Positions 7,631 through 16,033 of a stretch of 36,196 bases of DNA are shown here, piece after piece. How positions within the stretch are numbered: position 1 is the first letter of the stretch; each line of letters opens with the position of its first letter. The notes beneath the pieces are model-generated. The model worked only from the letters and a program-made list of their open reading frames with translations. It had not been told where the DNA came from and searched no databases. This DNA comes from Pseudomonadota bacterium (GTDB taxonomy: Bacteria > Pseudomonadota > Gammaproteobacteria > Burkholderiales > Rhodocyclaceae). The DNA is taken from assembly GCA_018262245.1 (NCBI GenBank), contig JAGTRV010000008.1, positions 1 through 36,196 of the forward strand, in the 5' to 3' direction. The position numbers were made by a program, and so were the translations under genes.

Positions 7631-8564
7631 GTCCCGTCCTTCGAAGATTGTCATTGCCTCCCGCGAATCCCGTCTGGCCATGTGGCAGGCGGTGCACGTT
7701 AGAGATCGCTTATCGAGTTTAAATCCCGGGGCGGAGGTTGTCATTCTCGGCATGACCACCAAGGGCGACCAGATCCTCGATCGCCCGCTGGCCGAGATCG
7801 GCGGCAAGGGGCTGTTCATCAAGGAACTGGAAGTTGCGATGCAGGAAGGCAAGGCCCACCTCGCCGTGCATTCGATGAAGGATGTGCCGATGGTGATGCC
7901 GGAAGGCTTCGTGTTGGCCGCCATCTCGGCCCGCGAGAATCCGCGCGATGCCTTCGTTTCAAACAAGTACAACGGGCTTGATGATTTGCCGGCTGGCGCC
8001 ATCGTCGGTACCTCCAGCCTGCGCCGCGAATCCATCCTGCGTGCCAAGTATCCGCAGCTGGTCATCAAGAGCCTGCGCGGCAACCTCGATACCCGTCTGA
8101 AGAAGCTCGACGCCGGCGAATACGACGCGATCATCCTGGCTGCCGCCGGCCTGATCCGCCTCGGCATGGAAAGCCGCATCAAGTCGGTATTGACCGCCGA
8201 GCAGTCGCTGCCGGCCCCCGGTCAGGGCGCGCTGGGCATCGAGCTGATCGACGGCGCCGCCGACATGGCCGACGTTGTTGCCCCCTTGAACGATCCAGAA
8301 ACTGCCCACTGCGTCAAAGCCGAACGCGCCTTCTCGCGCGCCTTGGGCGGTAGCTGCCAGGTGCCGCTCGGCGGCTACGCGATCATCGATAACGGCCAGC
8401 TCTGGCTGCGCGGTTTCGTCGCGACGGCTGACGGCCAGGAAGTGGTCAGTGCCGAATTGCGCGGCAACCCGGCCGACGACGAAGCGCTCGGCCTGCAATT
8501 GGCGGCTGAACTGCGTGCCAAGGGCGCCGACGCGATCCTGGAAAAGCTCGCCCACTGCAAATGA
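7629..8564 (+). CDS. hemC: Hydroxymethylbilane synthase (porphobilinogen deaminase)
   Basis: HemC polymerises four porphobilinogens into hydroxymethylbilane, in the cytosol. The 311-residue protein begins [20 protein letters not shown], as expected. It has [33 protein letters not shown] and, at Cys243, the [11 protein letters not shown] motif that carries the dipyrromethane cofactor. The track start at 7482 adds 49 residues that belong to the opposite-strand gene, so ATG 7629 is used. I see no Shine-Dalgarno sequence before it. hemD follows with a 4-base overlap. In Pseudomonas hemC adjoins algR; here it is about 5 kb away. Confidence 0.97.
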   Translation: MSRPSKIVIASRESRLAMWQAVHVRDRLSSLNPGAEVVILGMTTKGDQILDRPLAEIGGKGLFIKELEVAMQEGKAHLAVHSMKDVPMVMPEGFVLAAISARENPRDAFVSNKYNGLDDLPAGAIVGTSSLRRESILRAKYPQLVIKSLRGNLDTRLKKLDAGEYDAIILAAAGLIRLGMESRIKSVLTAEQSLPAPGQGALGIELIDGAADMADVVAPLNDPETAHCVKAERAFSRALGGSCQVPLGGYAIIDNGQLWLRGFVATADGQEVVSAELRGNPADDEALGLQLAAELRAKGADAILEKLAHCK

Positions 8565-9343
8565 CCGCCACCGGCCCGCTCGCCGGCCGAACCATCGTTG
8601 TGACCCGGCCGCAGGCGCAGGCAGCGCCGCTGGCCGAGGCGATTGCCGCCGCCGGCGGCAAGCCGCTGATCTTTCCGTTGCTGGAAATCTCACCAGCGAC
8701 AGATCCTCAGCCACTGATCGAGGCGGTAGCGCGACTGGAAAGCTACTCGCTGGCTGTTTTCATCAGCCCGAATGCCGTTGATCACGCCTTGCCGGCGATA
8801 TTGGCGCATGGCGGGTGGCCGGTCAGCCTGAAACCCGCCGCCGTTGGCCAAGGCACGGCCAGGGAGCTGGCCGCCAAAGGTATTTTCGGCTGCGTTGTAC
8901 CAAGCGAACGTTTTGATTCCGAGGCCCTGCTCGAACTTCCGGAAATGGCTGCCGAATCAGTCAATGGCAGGCGCATCGCCATCTTCCGTGGTGATGGCGG
9001 CCGTGAGCTGCTGGCCGATACCTTGCGCGAACGCGGGGCAAGCGTCGATTGCATCACCTGCTACTGCCGCTCCGGCCCATCCGCTGGCGTGCAGCCTCTG
9101 CTGGCCGCTTGGCGATCCGGACAGCTTGACGCATTGACCGTCTCAAGCAGCGAAGGCCTGCGTTATCTGGTCGATCGGCTCGACGCCGAAGGTCGCGCCT
9201 TCCTGCAAAAAACACCGCTCTTCGTTCCCCATGCCAGAATCGCCGAAAACGCCCGGGCATTGGGTTTAAGCAACATTATCCTCACCGCAGCAGCCGACGC
9301 CGGCATCCTCGCCGGCTTAGGTGCTTATAATTGGCCGGCATGA
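8561..9343 (+). CDS. hemD: Uroporphyrinogen-III synthase
   Basis: HemD closes and inverts ring D of hydroxymethylbilane to give uroporphyrinogen III, the branch point to heme, siroheme and cobalamin. The 260-residue length is normal. The sequence is poorly conserved in this family, but [13 protein letters not shown] at the N-terminus, FISPNAV, and the late [12 protein letters not shown] block are typical, and the position between hemC and hemX settles it. The start overlaps the hemC stop (ATGA) and its own stop overlaps hemX (ATGA), indicating translational coupling through the cluster. Confidence 0.93.
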   Translation: MTATGPLAGRTIVVTRPQAQAAPLAEAIAAAGGKPLIFPLLEISPATDPQPLIEAVARLESYSLAVFISPNAVDHALPAILAHGGWPVSLKPAAVGQGTARELAAKGIFGCVVPSERFDSEALLELPEMAAESVNGRRIAIFRGDGGRELLADTLRERGASVDCITCYCRSGPSAGVQPLLAAWRSGQLDALTVSSSEGLRYLVDRLDAEGRAFLQKTPLFVPHARIAENARALGLSNIILTAAADAGILAGLGAYNWPA

Positions 9344-10386
9344 TGCCCGAAAACAATACCCCCTCCCCTACGAATATGGTCCCGGCACCGGTGCCGGTGC
9401 GCAAAGCTTCCCGCCAGGGGCCGTGGCTGCTCGTGGCTGTCGCCGCGCTGGGCCTGTCCGGCTGGCAGTGGTTCGAAACCCGCCAGAAGCTGCTTGATAC
9501 CCAGCAGGAAGTCAGCCGCAAGCTGGCCGAATTCGATACTGGTAACAAGGAAGAACGGGGCGCCCAGAAACAGACGCGCGAACAGATCGAGGCCCTGCAG
9601 TCCAAGCTGGGTGCCGTCGAGGGGCGCTTTGCCGAATTCCAGACGCAGACCGAAGCGCTCAAGGCGCTGAATCAAGATATCGCTCGCGGCCGCGAAGAGG
9701 CGACGCTGCTTGAGGTTGAACAGGCGATCACGTTGGCGGGTCAGCAACTTCAACTGGCCGGCAACGTGCCGGTCGCCGTGCTGGCCATGCAGACTGCCGA
9801 TGCTCGTCTGGCCCGCCTGGACCGGCCACAATACCTGCCTCTGCGCAAGGCGGTGACCAAGGATCTGCAAAAGCTCAACGCGCTGCCTTTTGTTGATATG
9901 CCGGGCATCAGTTTGCGCCTCGAGCAGGTCATTCTGGGCGTCGACAAATTGCCGCTTGCCTCCTATGGTCGCCCAGCTGAAAAGACCGAAAGCCAGAAGG
10001 CGGTCGAGGCACAACCGTGGTGGCAACGGACGGGAGGCGACATCTGGCAGGAGCTCAAGGGATTGGTCCGTATCCAGCGCTTTGACCGTGACGACACGGC
10101 GCTACTGGCACCCGGTCAGGGTTATTTCCTGCGCGAGAATCTCAAACTGCGGCTGTTGAATGCCCGTCTCGCCCTGTTTGCTCGCGATCAATGGACTTTT
10201 CGCAATGAATTGAAGGTGGGTGGCGAATGGCTTGCCCGGCATTTTGATATCAATGACAAGTCGGTTCAGGCCGCCCAGGCAACGCTGCGCCAGATGACGG
10301 CGAGCGAAATCAATGTCGAATTGCCTAACCTCAACGACACCCAGACCGCCTTGCGCGCGCTGCGTCAGACCAAGGAAAAGCGGTGA
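9340..10386 (+). CDS. hemX: HemX-like membrane-anchored protein
   Basis: A 348-residue protein of the HemX family (often mis-labelled uroporphyrin-III C-methyltransferase, although it lacks the methyltransferase domain). After a Pro-rich N-terminus comes one transmembrane helix (about residues 30-47, GPWLLVAVAALGLSGWQWF) and then a helical, probably coiled-coil stretch rich in Glu, Gln and Lys. The rest is a soluble, probably periplasmic domain. I use ATG 9340, which overlaps the hemD stop as ATGA, instead of the track's TTG 9331. HemX is thought to assist heme synthesis at the membrane, but its exact function is not established. Confidence 0.88.
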   Translation: MMPENNTPSPTNMVPAPVPVRKASRQGPWLLVAVAALGLSGWQWFETRQKLLDTQQEVSRKLAEFDTGNKEERGAQKQTREQIEALQSKLGAVEGRFAEFQTQTEALKALNQDIARGREEATLLEVEQAITLAGQQLQLAGNVPVAVLAMQTADARLARLDRPQYLPLRKAVTKDLQKLNALPFVDMPGISLRLEQVILGVDKLPLASYGRPAEKTESQKAVEAQPWWQRTGGDIWQELKGLVRIQRFDRDDTALLAPGQGYFLRENLKLRLLNARLALFARDQWTFRNELKVGGEWLARHFDINDKSVQAAQATLRQMTASEINVELPNLNDTQTALRALRQTKEKR

Positions 10387-11567
10387 GGGGCCTGTTCTGG
10401 ATTCTTGCCCTGTTCGGGCTGGCAGTTGCGGTGGCGCTCGGGGCGCGTCTGAATGATGGTTACGTGCTGCTGGTTTTTCCGCCGTGGCGCGCCGAGGTTT
10501 CGCTCAATCTGCTGATTCTCGCTCTGATTGGCCTGTTCATGGCTTTTTATGCGGTCATGCGTGTCTTTTCGGCCACTTTCGGACTGCCAAAACGGGTTCG
10601 CGAATATCGCGCCCGACAGCAACGCGACAAGGCAGGTCTGGTTTTTCAGGATGCCGTTCGCCTGTTGTTCGAGGGGCGTTTTGGTCAGGCCATGAAAAAG
10701 GCCGCTGAAGCCCATGGCGCCGGTACGGCACCCGGCTTGTCGGCGCTGATCGCTGCCCGCGCGGCCCAGCGCATGCGCGAACCGGCCAAGCAGCAATACT
10801 GGCTGGAGCATGCGAAGACCGACGATCCGCGCACTGAAGCCGCTACCCTGATGCTCGATGCCGAAATGGCCAATGAGGAACGGCGCTTCGATGCGGCGCT
10901 GGCTGCCCTGGAAAAATTGCAAGGCAAGCAGGGGCGTCATATTGCGGCACTGCGACTCGAGCTGCGAGCTCGTCAGGGGGCGGGTGACTGGGATGGTGTG
11001 ATCAAGCTGGTGCGTCAATTGGCCAAACGTGATGCGCTGCCTGACGAGGTGGTCGGTGAAATCCTGACCCAGGCCCACTTGGCCAGCATCGCCAAGCGTG
11101 GCGTGGACGAGCGGCGATTGATCTCCTATTTGCGCAACTTGCCGAATGAAGAGCGCGGCCGGCGTGTCGTTTTGGCTGCCGCCCGTGCCCTGAACGCGCT
11201 TGGTGCCAACGGCGAAGCACAGAAATTGATTGAGTCTGCCCTTGATGCGACCGGGGACGATGCCTGGCAACCCGAGCTGCTGGTGATTTACGGCCGCCTG
11301 AGCGACGGTGAGTTGCCCGCCCGTATTGCCAAGGCCGAGGCCTGGCTCCGCCGGCACCCGGATGACGCCTTGCTGCTCATGGCCCTGGGCCGGATGTGCC
11401 AGCGCCAGCGCCTGTGGGGCAAGGCGCAGAGCTATCTCGAAGCCTCACTGTCCGTTGAAGTGACGCAGGAGGCTCACCTTGAGCTGGCGCGCCTTTTCGA
11501 CCAGTTGGGCAAAAGCGAAGAAGCCAACAAACACTACCGGGCCAGTGCACTGCTTGACGTGCATTAG
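10383..11567 (+). CDS. hemY: HemY-like TPR membrane protein
   Basis: A 394-residue protein of the proteobacterial HemY family, which is unrelated to the Bacillus protoporphyrinogen oxidase of the same name. It has two N-terminal hydrophobic helices (about 3-20 and 41-59), then a long alpha-helical region with TPR-like repeats, for example RAAQRMREPAKQQYWLEHAK and a late MALGRMCQRQRLWGKAQSYL block. The start is GTG 10383 and overlaps the hemX stop as GTGA. HemX and HemY are generally co-transcribed with hemCD and are proposed to organise heme-synthesis enzymes at the membrane; that role is inference. The small Cys-rich gene follows 29 bases later. Confidence 0.9.
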   Translation: MRGLFWILALFGLAVAVALGARLNDGYVLLVFPPWRAEVSLNLLILALIGLFMAFYAVMRVFSATFGLPKRVREYRARQQRDKAGLVFQDAVRLLFEGRFGQAMKKAAEAHGAGTAPGLSALIAARAAQRMREPAKQQYWLEHAKTDDPRTEAATLMLDAEMANEERRFDAALAALEKLQGKQGRHIAALRLELRARQGAGDWDGVIKLVRQLAKRDALPDEVVGEILTQAHLASIAKRGVDERRLISYLRNLPNEERGRRVVLAAARALNALGANGEAQKLIESALDATGDDAWQPELLVIYGRLSDGELPARIAKAEAWLRRHPDDALLLMALGRMCQRQRLWGKAQSYLEASLSVEVTQEAHLELARLFDQLGKSEEANKHYRASALLDVH

Positions 11568-11596
11568 GCCGAGATCAAAAACAATGGGGAGGGGAA

Positions 11597-11836
11597 ATGC
11601 TGAATATAGACATGCGCAAGATTTATAACTTCTATCCTGTCGAGCCATCCCCCGACCCAGCCGCCTTGCCGACCGGCGGCGACCTCTACTACGAGTGCCT
11701 GGATTGTCTGGTCATCGTCAATTCGGTGCCGCATATCAAGGCCGCCTGCGCCTGCGGCAATCTGCAGGGCGGCGGTGGCAGGATGGGCGTAAAAAACCCG
11801 GAACGGGTCCGGGTCGTCAAAGGCAAATTGAAGTAG
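11597..11836 (+). CDS. Small Cys-motif protein of unknown function
   Basis: A 79-residue protein that I do not recognise as a named family. It has a strong ribosome binding site (GGGGAGGGGAA directly before ATG 11597) and a coding-like composition. The N-terminus reads MRKIYNFYPVEPSP after five residues. In the centre is a C-X2-C-X13-C-X-C pattern (YECLDC and CACGN), which suggests a small zinc or metal knuckle, followed by a Gly-rich turn and a basic tail. There is no signal peptide or membrane segment. It lies 29 bases after hemY, so it is probably in the hemCDXY transcript. It ends 3 bases from the convergent hemF stop, and its last codons contain the hemF terminator. Confidence 0.72.
   Translation: MLNIDMRKIYNFYPVEPSPDPAALPTGGDLYYECLDCLVIVNSVPHIKAACACGNLQGGGGRMGVKNPERVRVVKGKLK
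11791..11814 (-). terminator. hemF terminator embedded in the convergent gene
   Basis: On the minus strand ACCCGG, a 7-base loop and CCGGGT are followed at once by a run of T (GGGTTTTTTACG). This is a good intrinsic terminator 26-49 bases after the hemF stop. It lies within the 3' coding part of the 79-residue plus-strand gene, where the same bases encode its KNPERVRV segment. Confidence 0.68.
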
Positions 11837-11839
11837 TTT

Positions 11840-12736
11840 TCAGGCCCAGTCCTGCGGCTTGAGGAATACTTCGTACAACTCGGCCTCCGGGCTGCCGGCT
11901 TCCGGTTGCCAGTCGTAGCGCCATTTGACGATCGGCGGCAGCGACATCAGGATCGATTCGGTGCGCCCGCCGGATTGCAGGCCAAACAGCGTGCCGCGGT
12001 CCCAGACCAGATTGAATTCAACGTAACGGCCTCGACGGTAAGCCTGGAAGTCGCGTTCGCGCTCGCCGTAAGGCATCTCGCGGCGCTTGGCGAGAACAGG
12101 CAGGTAGGCCTCGGTGAAGGCATTGCCGACGGCCTGGGTTAGCTCGAAGCAACGCTCGAAACCGCCTTCGTTCAGGTCGTCGAAAAACACGCCGCCGACA
12201 CCGCGCGGTTCGTTGCGATGTTTCAGGAAGAAGTATTCGTCGCACCAATGCTTGTATTTCGGATAGACCTCGTCACCGAACGGTGCCAGTGCATCCTTGC
12301 AGGTCTGGTGGAAGTGCACGACATCATCACGCTGGCCGTAGTAAGGCGTCATGTCCATGCCGCCGCCGAACCACCAGACATCTTCTTCGCCTTCCTTACT
12401 GGCCACGAAACAGCGCACGTTCATATGTGCCGTCGGGCAGTAAGGGTTGCGCGGATGCAGCACCAGCGAAACGCCCATCGCTTCCCACGAGCGCCCGGCC
12501 AGTTGCGGGCGGACGGCGGTGGCCGACGCAGGCAGCGACTTGCCGGTGACGTGCGAAAAATTGACGCCGCCGCGTTCGAAGAAGTCGCCTTCCTCGATCA
12601 GCCGGGAAATGCCACCGCCGCCTTCCGGGCGAACCCAGGAGTCCGTACGGAAAAGTTGCCCGTCGAAGGCCTCCAGTTCGGCGACGATGCGGCTTTGCAG
12701 GCCGGTGAAAAAATCCTTGAGGCGGGTGGTATCCAT
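11840..12736 (-). CDS. hemF: Coproporphyrinogen III oxidase, oxygen-dependent
   Basis: HemF converts coproporphyrinogen III to protoporphyrinogen IX with molecular oxygen, in the cytosol, with no metal or radical cofactor firmly established. The 298-residue protein has the family signatures [29 protein letters not shown] and [21 protein letters not shown] 12736 has AGGAAA a few bases upstream. It is separated from purD by a strong hairpin terminator, so it probably has its own promoter despite the tight spacing. An oxygen-dependent enzyme here implies at least facultative aerobic growth; an oxygen-independent HemN, if any, is not in the window. Confidence 0.97.
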   Translation of the reverse strand: MDTTRLKDFFTGLQSRIVAELEAFDGQLFRTDSWVRPEGGGGISRLIEEGDFFERGGVNFSHVTGKSLPASATAVRPQLAGRSWEAMGVSLVLHPRNPYCPTAHMNVRCFVASKEGEEDVWWFGGGMDMTPYYGQRDDVVHFHQTCKDALAPFGDEVYPKYKHWCDEYFFLKHRNEPRGVGGVFFDDLNEGGFERCFELTQAVGNAFTEAYLPVLAKRREMPYGERERDFQAYRRGRYVEFNLVWDRGTLFGLQSGGRTESILMSLPPIVKWRYDWQPEAGSPEAELYEVFLKPQDWA

Positions 12737-12756
12737 GAAGTTTCCTGAAATGAAAT

Positions 12757-12788
12757 CGGGCGGCTCATTGACCAGAATGAGCCGCCCG
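12757..12788 (-). terminator. Terminator downstream of purD
   Basis: A perfect 13-bp inverted repeat, CGGGCGGCTCATT with AATGAGCCGCCCG, around a 6-base loop, lies between the purD stop and the hemF start. Transcription of purD runs through it leftwards and the following minus-strand bases are ATTTCATTTC, a weak T-rich tail. It probably ends the dusB-fis-purH-purD transcript. Confidence 0.7.
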
Positions 12789-12813
12789 TCTGAGTTGCTT
12801 TTGCTGAAATGGT

Positions 12814-14091
12814 TCAGCGGCTGATTGCGCGGTGTCCAATATCCTTGCGGAACTGCATGCCGTCGAAGTGAATCTGGGTGGCGGATTCGTAGGCCAGCTT
12901 CTGAGCCAGCTTGACGTTCTCACCGAGCGCGGTGACGCAGAGCACACGGCCACCACTGGTCACCACCGTGCTGTCGGCATTGGCGGTGCCAGCGTGGAAG
13001 ACGTGGCAGTCTTCGCCGAAGCTGTTGCCGTTCGGCAGGCCGGTGATCTGGTCGCCCTTGCGCGGAGTGTCCGGGTAATTGGCGGCAGCCAGCACGACGC
13101 CGAGCGCGATGCGGCGATCCCACTCGGCTTCGACCTGATCCAGCGTGCCGTCGATGCCGTGTTCCAGCAGTTCGACGAAATCGGACTTCAGGCGCATCAG
13201 GATCGGCTGGGTTTCCGGGTCGCCCATGCGGCAGTTGAATTCGAGCGTCTTGACCGAGCCGTCCTTGCCGATCATCAGGCCGGCGTAGAGAAAGCCGGTG
13301 AATGGGATGCCATCGGCGGCCATGCCGCGCACGGTCGGCAGGATGATTTCGCGCATCGCCTTGGCATGCACTTCCGGCGTCACGCACGGGGCCGGGGAGT
13401 AGGCACCCATGCCGCCGGTGTTCGGACCCTGGTCGCCGTCAAAGATGCGCTTGTGGTCCTGGCTTGAGGCCAGCGCCAGCACATTCTTGCCGTCGACCAT
13501 GACGATGAAGCTGGCTTCCTCGCCATCGAGGAATTCTTCGATGACAACGCGTGCACCGGCGTCGCCCAGCTTGTTGCCGGATAGCATGTCGTCGATGGCC
13601 GCGTGGGCTTCTTCAAGGCTCATCGCAACCACGACGCCCTTGCCAGCGGCCAGGCCGTCGGCCTTGATGACGATGGGGGCGCCTTGCTGGTCGATGTAGG
13701 CATGCGCTTCGGCGGCATTCGTGAAGGTGCCAAAACCAGCGGTCGGAATGTTGTGGCGAGCCATGAAACGCTTGGCGAAATCCTTGGAGGATTCGAGCTG
13801 GGCCGCTTCCTTGGTCGGGCCAAAAATCTTCAGGCCACGGGCGCGGAAAACATTGACTACCCCCGCTGCCAGTGGCGCTTCCGGGCCGACGACGGTGAGG
13901 TGAATCTTGTTCTGCTCGGCGAAATCAGCCAGCGCTACCGGGTCGGTGATGTTGAGGTTTTCCAGCTCGTGCTCGCGCGCCGTGCCGGCATTGCCCGGGG
14001 CAACGAAAACCTTCTGCAGGCCGGGGGTCTGCGCCAGGCGCCAGGCCATGGCGTGCTCGCGGCCGCCGGAACCGATTACCAGTAGTTTCAT
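12814..14091 (-). CDS. purD: Phosphoribosylamine-glycine ligase (GAR synthetase)
   Basis: PurD joins phosphoribosylamine and glycine with ATP to make GAR, the second step of de novo purine synthesis. The 425-residue length is standard. It begins with the nucleotide-binding-like [19 protein letters not shown], has VAPGNAGT, an ATP-grasp core with [18 protein letters not shown], and the substrate/metal motif [11 protein letters not shown]. The start ATG 14091 has AAGAGA a few bases upstream. It follows purH by 26 bases on the same strand, so the two should share a transcript. Confidence 0.97.
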   Translation of the reverse strand: MKLLVIGSGGREHAMAWRLAQTPGLQKVFVAPGNAGTAREHELENLNITDPVALADFAEQNKIHLTVVGPEAPLAAGVVNVFRARGLKIFGPTKEAAQLESSKDFAKRFMARHNIPTAGFGTFTNAAEAHAYIDQQGAPIVIKADGLAAGKGVVVAMSLEEAHAAIDDMLSGNKLGDAGARVVIEEFLDGEEASFIVMVDGKNVLALASSQDHKRIFDGDQGPNTGGMGAYSPAPCVTPEVHAKAMREIILPTVRGMAADGIPFTGFLYAGLMIGKDGSVKTLEFNCRMGDPETQPILMRLKSDFVELLEHGIDGTLDQVEAEWDRRIALGVVLAAANYPDTPRKGDQITGLPNGNSFGEDCHVFHAGTANADSTVVTSGGRVLCVTALGENVKLAQKLAYESATQIHFDGMQFRKDIGHRAISR

Positions 14092-14117
14092 GGCTGATCT
14101 CTTTGGGTTTGTTTTTA

Positions 14118-15710
14118 TTAGTGGCGGAAGTGGCGGGCGCCGGTGAAGACCATGGCCAGACCATGTTCGTCGGCCGCGGCGATGACTTCTTCGTCGCGCA
14201 TCGAGCCACCCGGCTGGATGACGGCCTTTGCTCCAGCTGCAGCCAGAACATCAACGCCATCACGGAACGGGAAAAAGGCATCCGACGCGACGACCGATCC
14301 GTTGAGCTCAAGACCGGCGTGCTGCGCCTTGATACTGGCGATCTTGGTCGAATCGACGCGGCTCATCTGGCCGGCCCCGACGCCAAGCGTCATGCCGTTG
14401 CCGCAGAAGACGATTGCGTTCGATTTGACGAACTTGGCGACGCGCTCGGCGAAGAGCAGGTCTTCGATCTGCTGCGCGGTCGGCTGCACCTTGGTGACGA
14501 TCTTCAGGCCGGAGGCCTGGGCGGTGAAGTTGTCCGGGGTCTGGACCAGCAGGCCGCCGCCAACGCGCTTGAATTCCAGCGTATTGAGCACGCGGGAAAT
14601 CGGCACGACGAGGACGCGCAGGTTTTGCTTCGAGGCCAGCGCCGCCTTGGCTTCAGCGGTGAAGGACGGGGCAATCAGTACTTCGACGAAGTGCTTGCGC
14701 TCGTTCATGGCGTTGACCACGTCGATGCCGACTTCGCCGTTGAAGGCGATGATGCCGCCGAAGGCCGAAGTGGAATCGGTCTTGAAGGCCTTCTCGTAAG
14801 CGGCGAGCAGGGTGCCGTCGATGGCGACGCCGCACGGATTGGCGTGCTTGACGATCACGCAGGCCGGGGTGTCGAAGGACTTGACGCATTCCCAGGCAGC
14901 ATCGGAGTCGGCGATGTTGTTGTAGGACAGTTCCTTGCCCTGCAGCTGGGTGTAGGCGGCGATGCTGCCAGCGACCGGAGTGGTGTCGCGGTAGAAGGCG
15001 GCGGACTGGTGCGAGTTCTCGCCGTAACGCAGAATTTCGGTGCGGTCGAACGCCAGTTGCAGCTTGGCCGGGAAGATGGCCGGGACCGGCGCGGCTTCGG
15101 CCGGCTTGGCTTCGGCGCCTTCGTCGAGGCCGGTCAGCCAGTTGGCGATCATGCTGTCGTAGCGGGCAGTGTGGGTGAAGGCCTTCTTGGCCAGGCCAAA
15201 CCGGGTGGACAGTTGCAGGGCGCCGCCGTTGGCCTTCATTTCGGCGAGCAGCGGGGCGTAGTCCTCCGGGTCGGTGACGATGGCCACGCCGTTGTAGTTC
15301 TTGGCCGAGGAGCGAACCATGGCCGGGCCGCCGATGTCGATGTTCTCGATCGCATCTTCCAGCGTCACACCGGCCTTGGCGATGGTGGCGGCGAACGGGT
15401 AGAGGTTCACGCAGACCAGATCGATCATCGGAATGCCATGTTGTTCGATGGTCGCCAGATGTTCCGGCAAGTCGCGACGGGCCAGTATGCCGCCATGCAC
15501 CTTCGGGTGCAGGGTCTTGACGCGGCCATCGAGCATTTCCGGAAAGCCGGTGTAATCGCCGATTTCGGTGACGGCCAGGCCGGCGTCACGCAGCATCTTG
15601 GCCGTGCCGCCGGTGGACAGCAGCTTCACGCCTTGGGCAGCGAGGCCCTGAGCGAATTCGAGAACACCCGTCTTGTCGGAGACGGAAATCAGCGCTTGTT
15701 TGATAGTCAT
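14118..15710 (-). CDS. purH: Bifunctional AICAR transformylase / IMP cyclohydrolase
   Basis: PurH carries out the last two steps of IMP synthesis. The 530-residue protein has an N-terminal MGS-like IMP cyclohydrolase domain ([19 protein letters not shown], then [15 protein letters not shown]) and a C-terminal AICAR transformylase domain with the catalytic KHANPCGVA motif and [13 protein letters not shown] 15710 has no clear Shine-Dalgarno sequence; the bases just upstream belong to an inverted array of 7-base repeats between fis and purH. It is downstream of dusB and fis and upstream of purD, all on the same strand. The 559-residue plus-strand ORF over it is a shadow. Confidence 0.97.
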   Translation of the reverse strand: MTIKQALISVSDKTGVLEFAQGLAAQGVKLLSTGGTAKMLRDAGLAVTEIGDYTGFPEMLDGRVKTLHPKVHGGILARRDLPEHLATIEQHGIPMIDLVCVNLYPFAATIAKAGVTLEDAIENIDIGGPAMVRSSAKNYNGVAIVTDPEDYAPLLAEMKANGGALQLSTRFGLAKKAFTHTARYDSMIANWLTGLDEGAEAKPAEAAPVPAIFPAKLQLAFDRTEILRYGENSHQSAAFYRDTTPVAGSIAAYTQLQGKELSYNNIADSDAAWECVKSFDTPACVIVKHANPCGVAIDGTLLAAYEKAFKTDSTSAFGGIIAFNGEVGIDVVNAMNERKHFVEVLIAPSFTAEAKAALASKQNLRVLVVPISRVLNTLEFKRVGGGLLVQTPDNFTAQASGLKIVTKVQPTAQQIEDLLFAERVAKFVKSNAIVFCGNGMTLGVGAGQMSRVDSTKIASIKAQHAGLELNGSVVASDAFFPFRDGVDVLAAAGAKAVIQPGGSMRDEEVIAAADEHGLAMVFTGARHFRH

Positions 15711-15714
15711 GTTA

Positions 15715-15800
15715 GTCGTGAGCTATTGGTAATTGGTTGTTGGCGGGAGTTACTAGGGGTTGCGCCGTTAGCTAATAACTAACGACCAATGACTAGCAAC
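15715..15800. repeat. Inverted pair of degenerate 7-base repeat arrays
   Basis: The fis-purH gap is built from imperfect heptamers. On the plus strand 15715-15742 read GTCGTGA, GCTATTG, GTAATTG and GTTGTTG. On the minus strand 15800-15766 read GTTGCTA, GTCATTG, GTCGTTA, GTTATTA and GCTAACG. The consensus is roughly GTYRTTR. The two arrays face each other across about 23 bases, so a transcript could fold into a large imperfect hairpin. One arm abuts the purH start codon and the other touches the fis stop. Confidence 0.65.
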
Positions 15801-16033
15801 TAGAGCATCTGGTGCTCGGTGAGTTTTTTGCGCAGCGTATTACGGTTGATGCCCAGCATGTCGGCCGCCATTGTCTGGTTGCCGCCGGCCTTGGAGAGGA
15901 CAACCTCCAACATCGGCTTTTCGACGCTTTTCAGCACCATGTCGTAGATGGCGCAGGGTTTCTCGCCATCCAGATCGCGGAAATATTGCTCGAGTGCCCC
16001 CAGCACGCAAGCGGAAATGTCTTGTTGGCTCAT
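15800..16033 (-). CDS. fis: Fis family DNA-binding protein
   Basis: A 77-residue protein of the Fis family, a nucleoid-associated regulator that bends DNA and responds to growth rate. The C-terminal helix-turn-helix is clear in GGNQTMAADMLGINRNTLRKKL, and the N-terminal part (ALEQYFRDLDGEKPCAIYDMVLKSVEKPML) is the dimerisation region. It is shorter than E. coli Fis (98 residues), which is normal for betaproteobacteria. ATG 16033 overlaps the dusB stop as ATGA, reproducing the conserved dusB-fis operon. Here purH and purD follow on the same strand. Confidence 0.94.
   Translation of the reverse strand: MSQQDISACVLGALEQYFRDLDGEKPCAIYDMVLKSVEKPMLEVVLSKAGGNQTMAADMLGINRNTLRKKLTEHQML

Noticed and set aside
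7152-7697. N-terminal extension of the methyltransferase ORF
   Set aside because: The 182 extra residues fall in the thioredoxin-like gene read in another frame; the ATG at 7151 overlaps that gene's stop and gives a normal family length.
10365-11357. 330-residue minus-strand ORF
   Set aside because: It is antisense to hemY, which is supported by the four-base overlap with hemX and by its TPR-like content.
14103-15782. 559-residue plus-strand ORF
   Set aside because: It is the mirror of purH. The protein is rich in Gly, Val and Asp and has no recognisable motif, while the minus strand encodes a full-length PurH.
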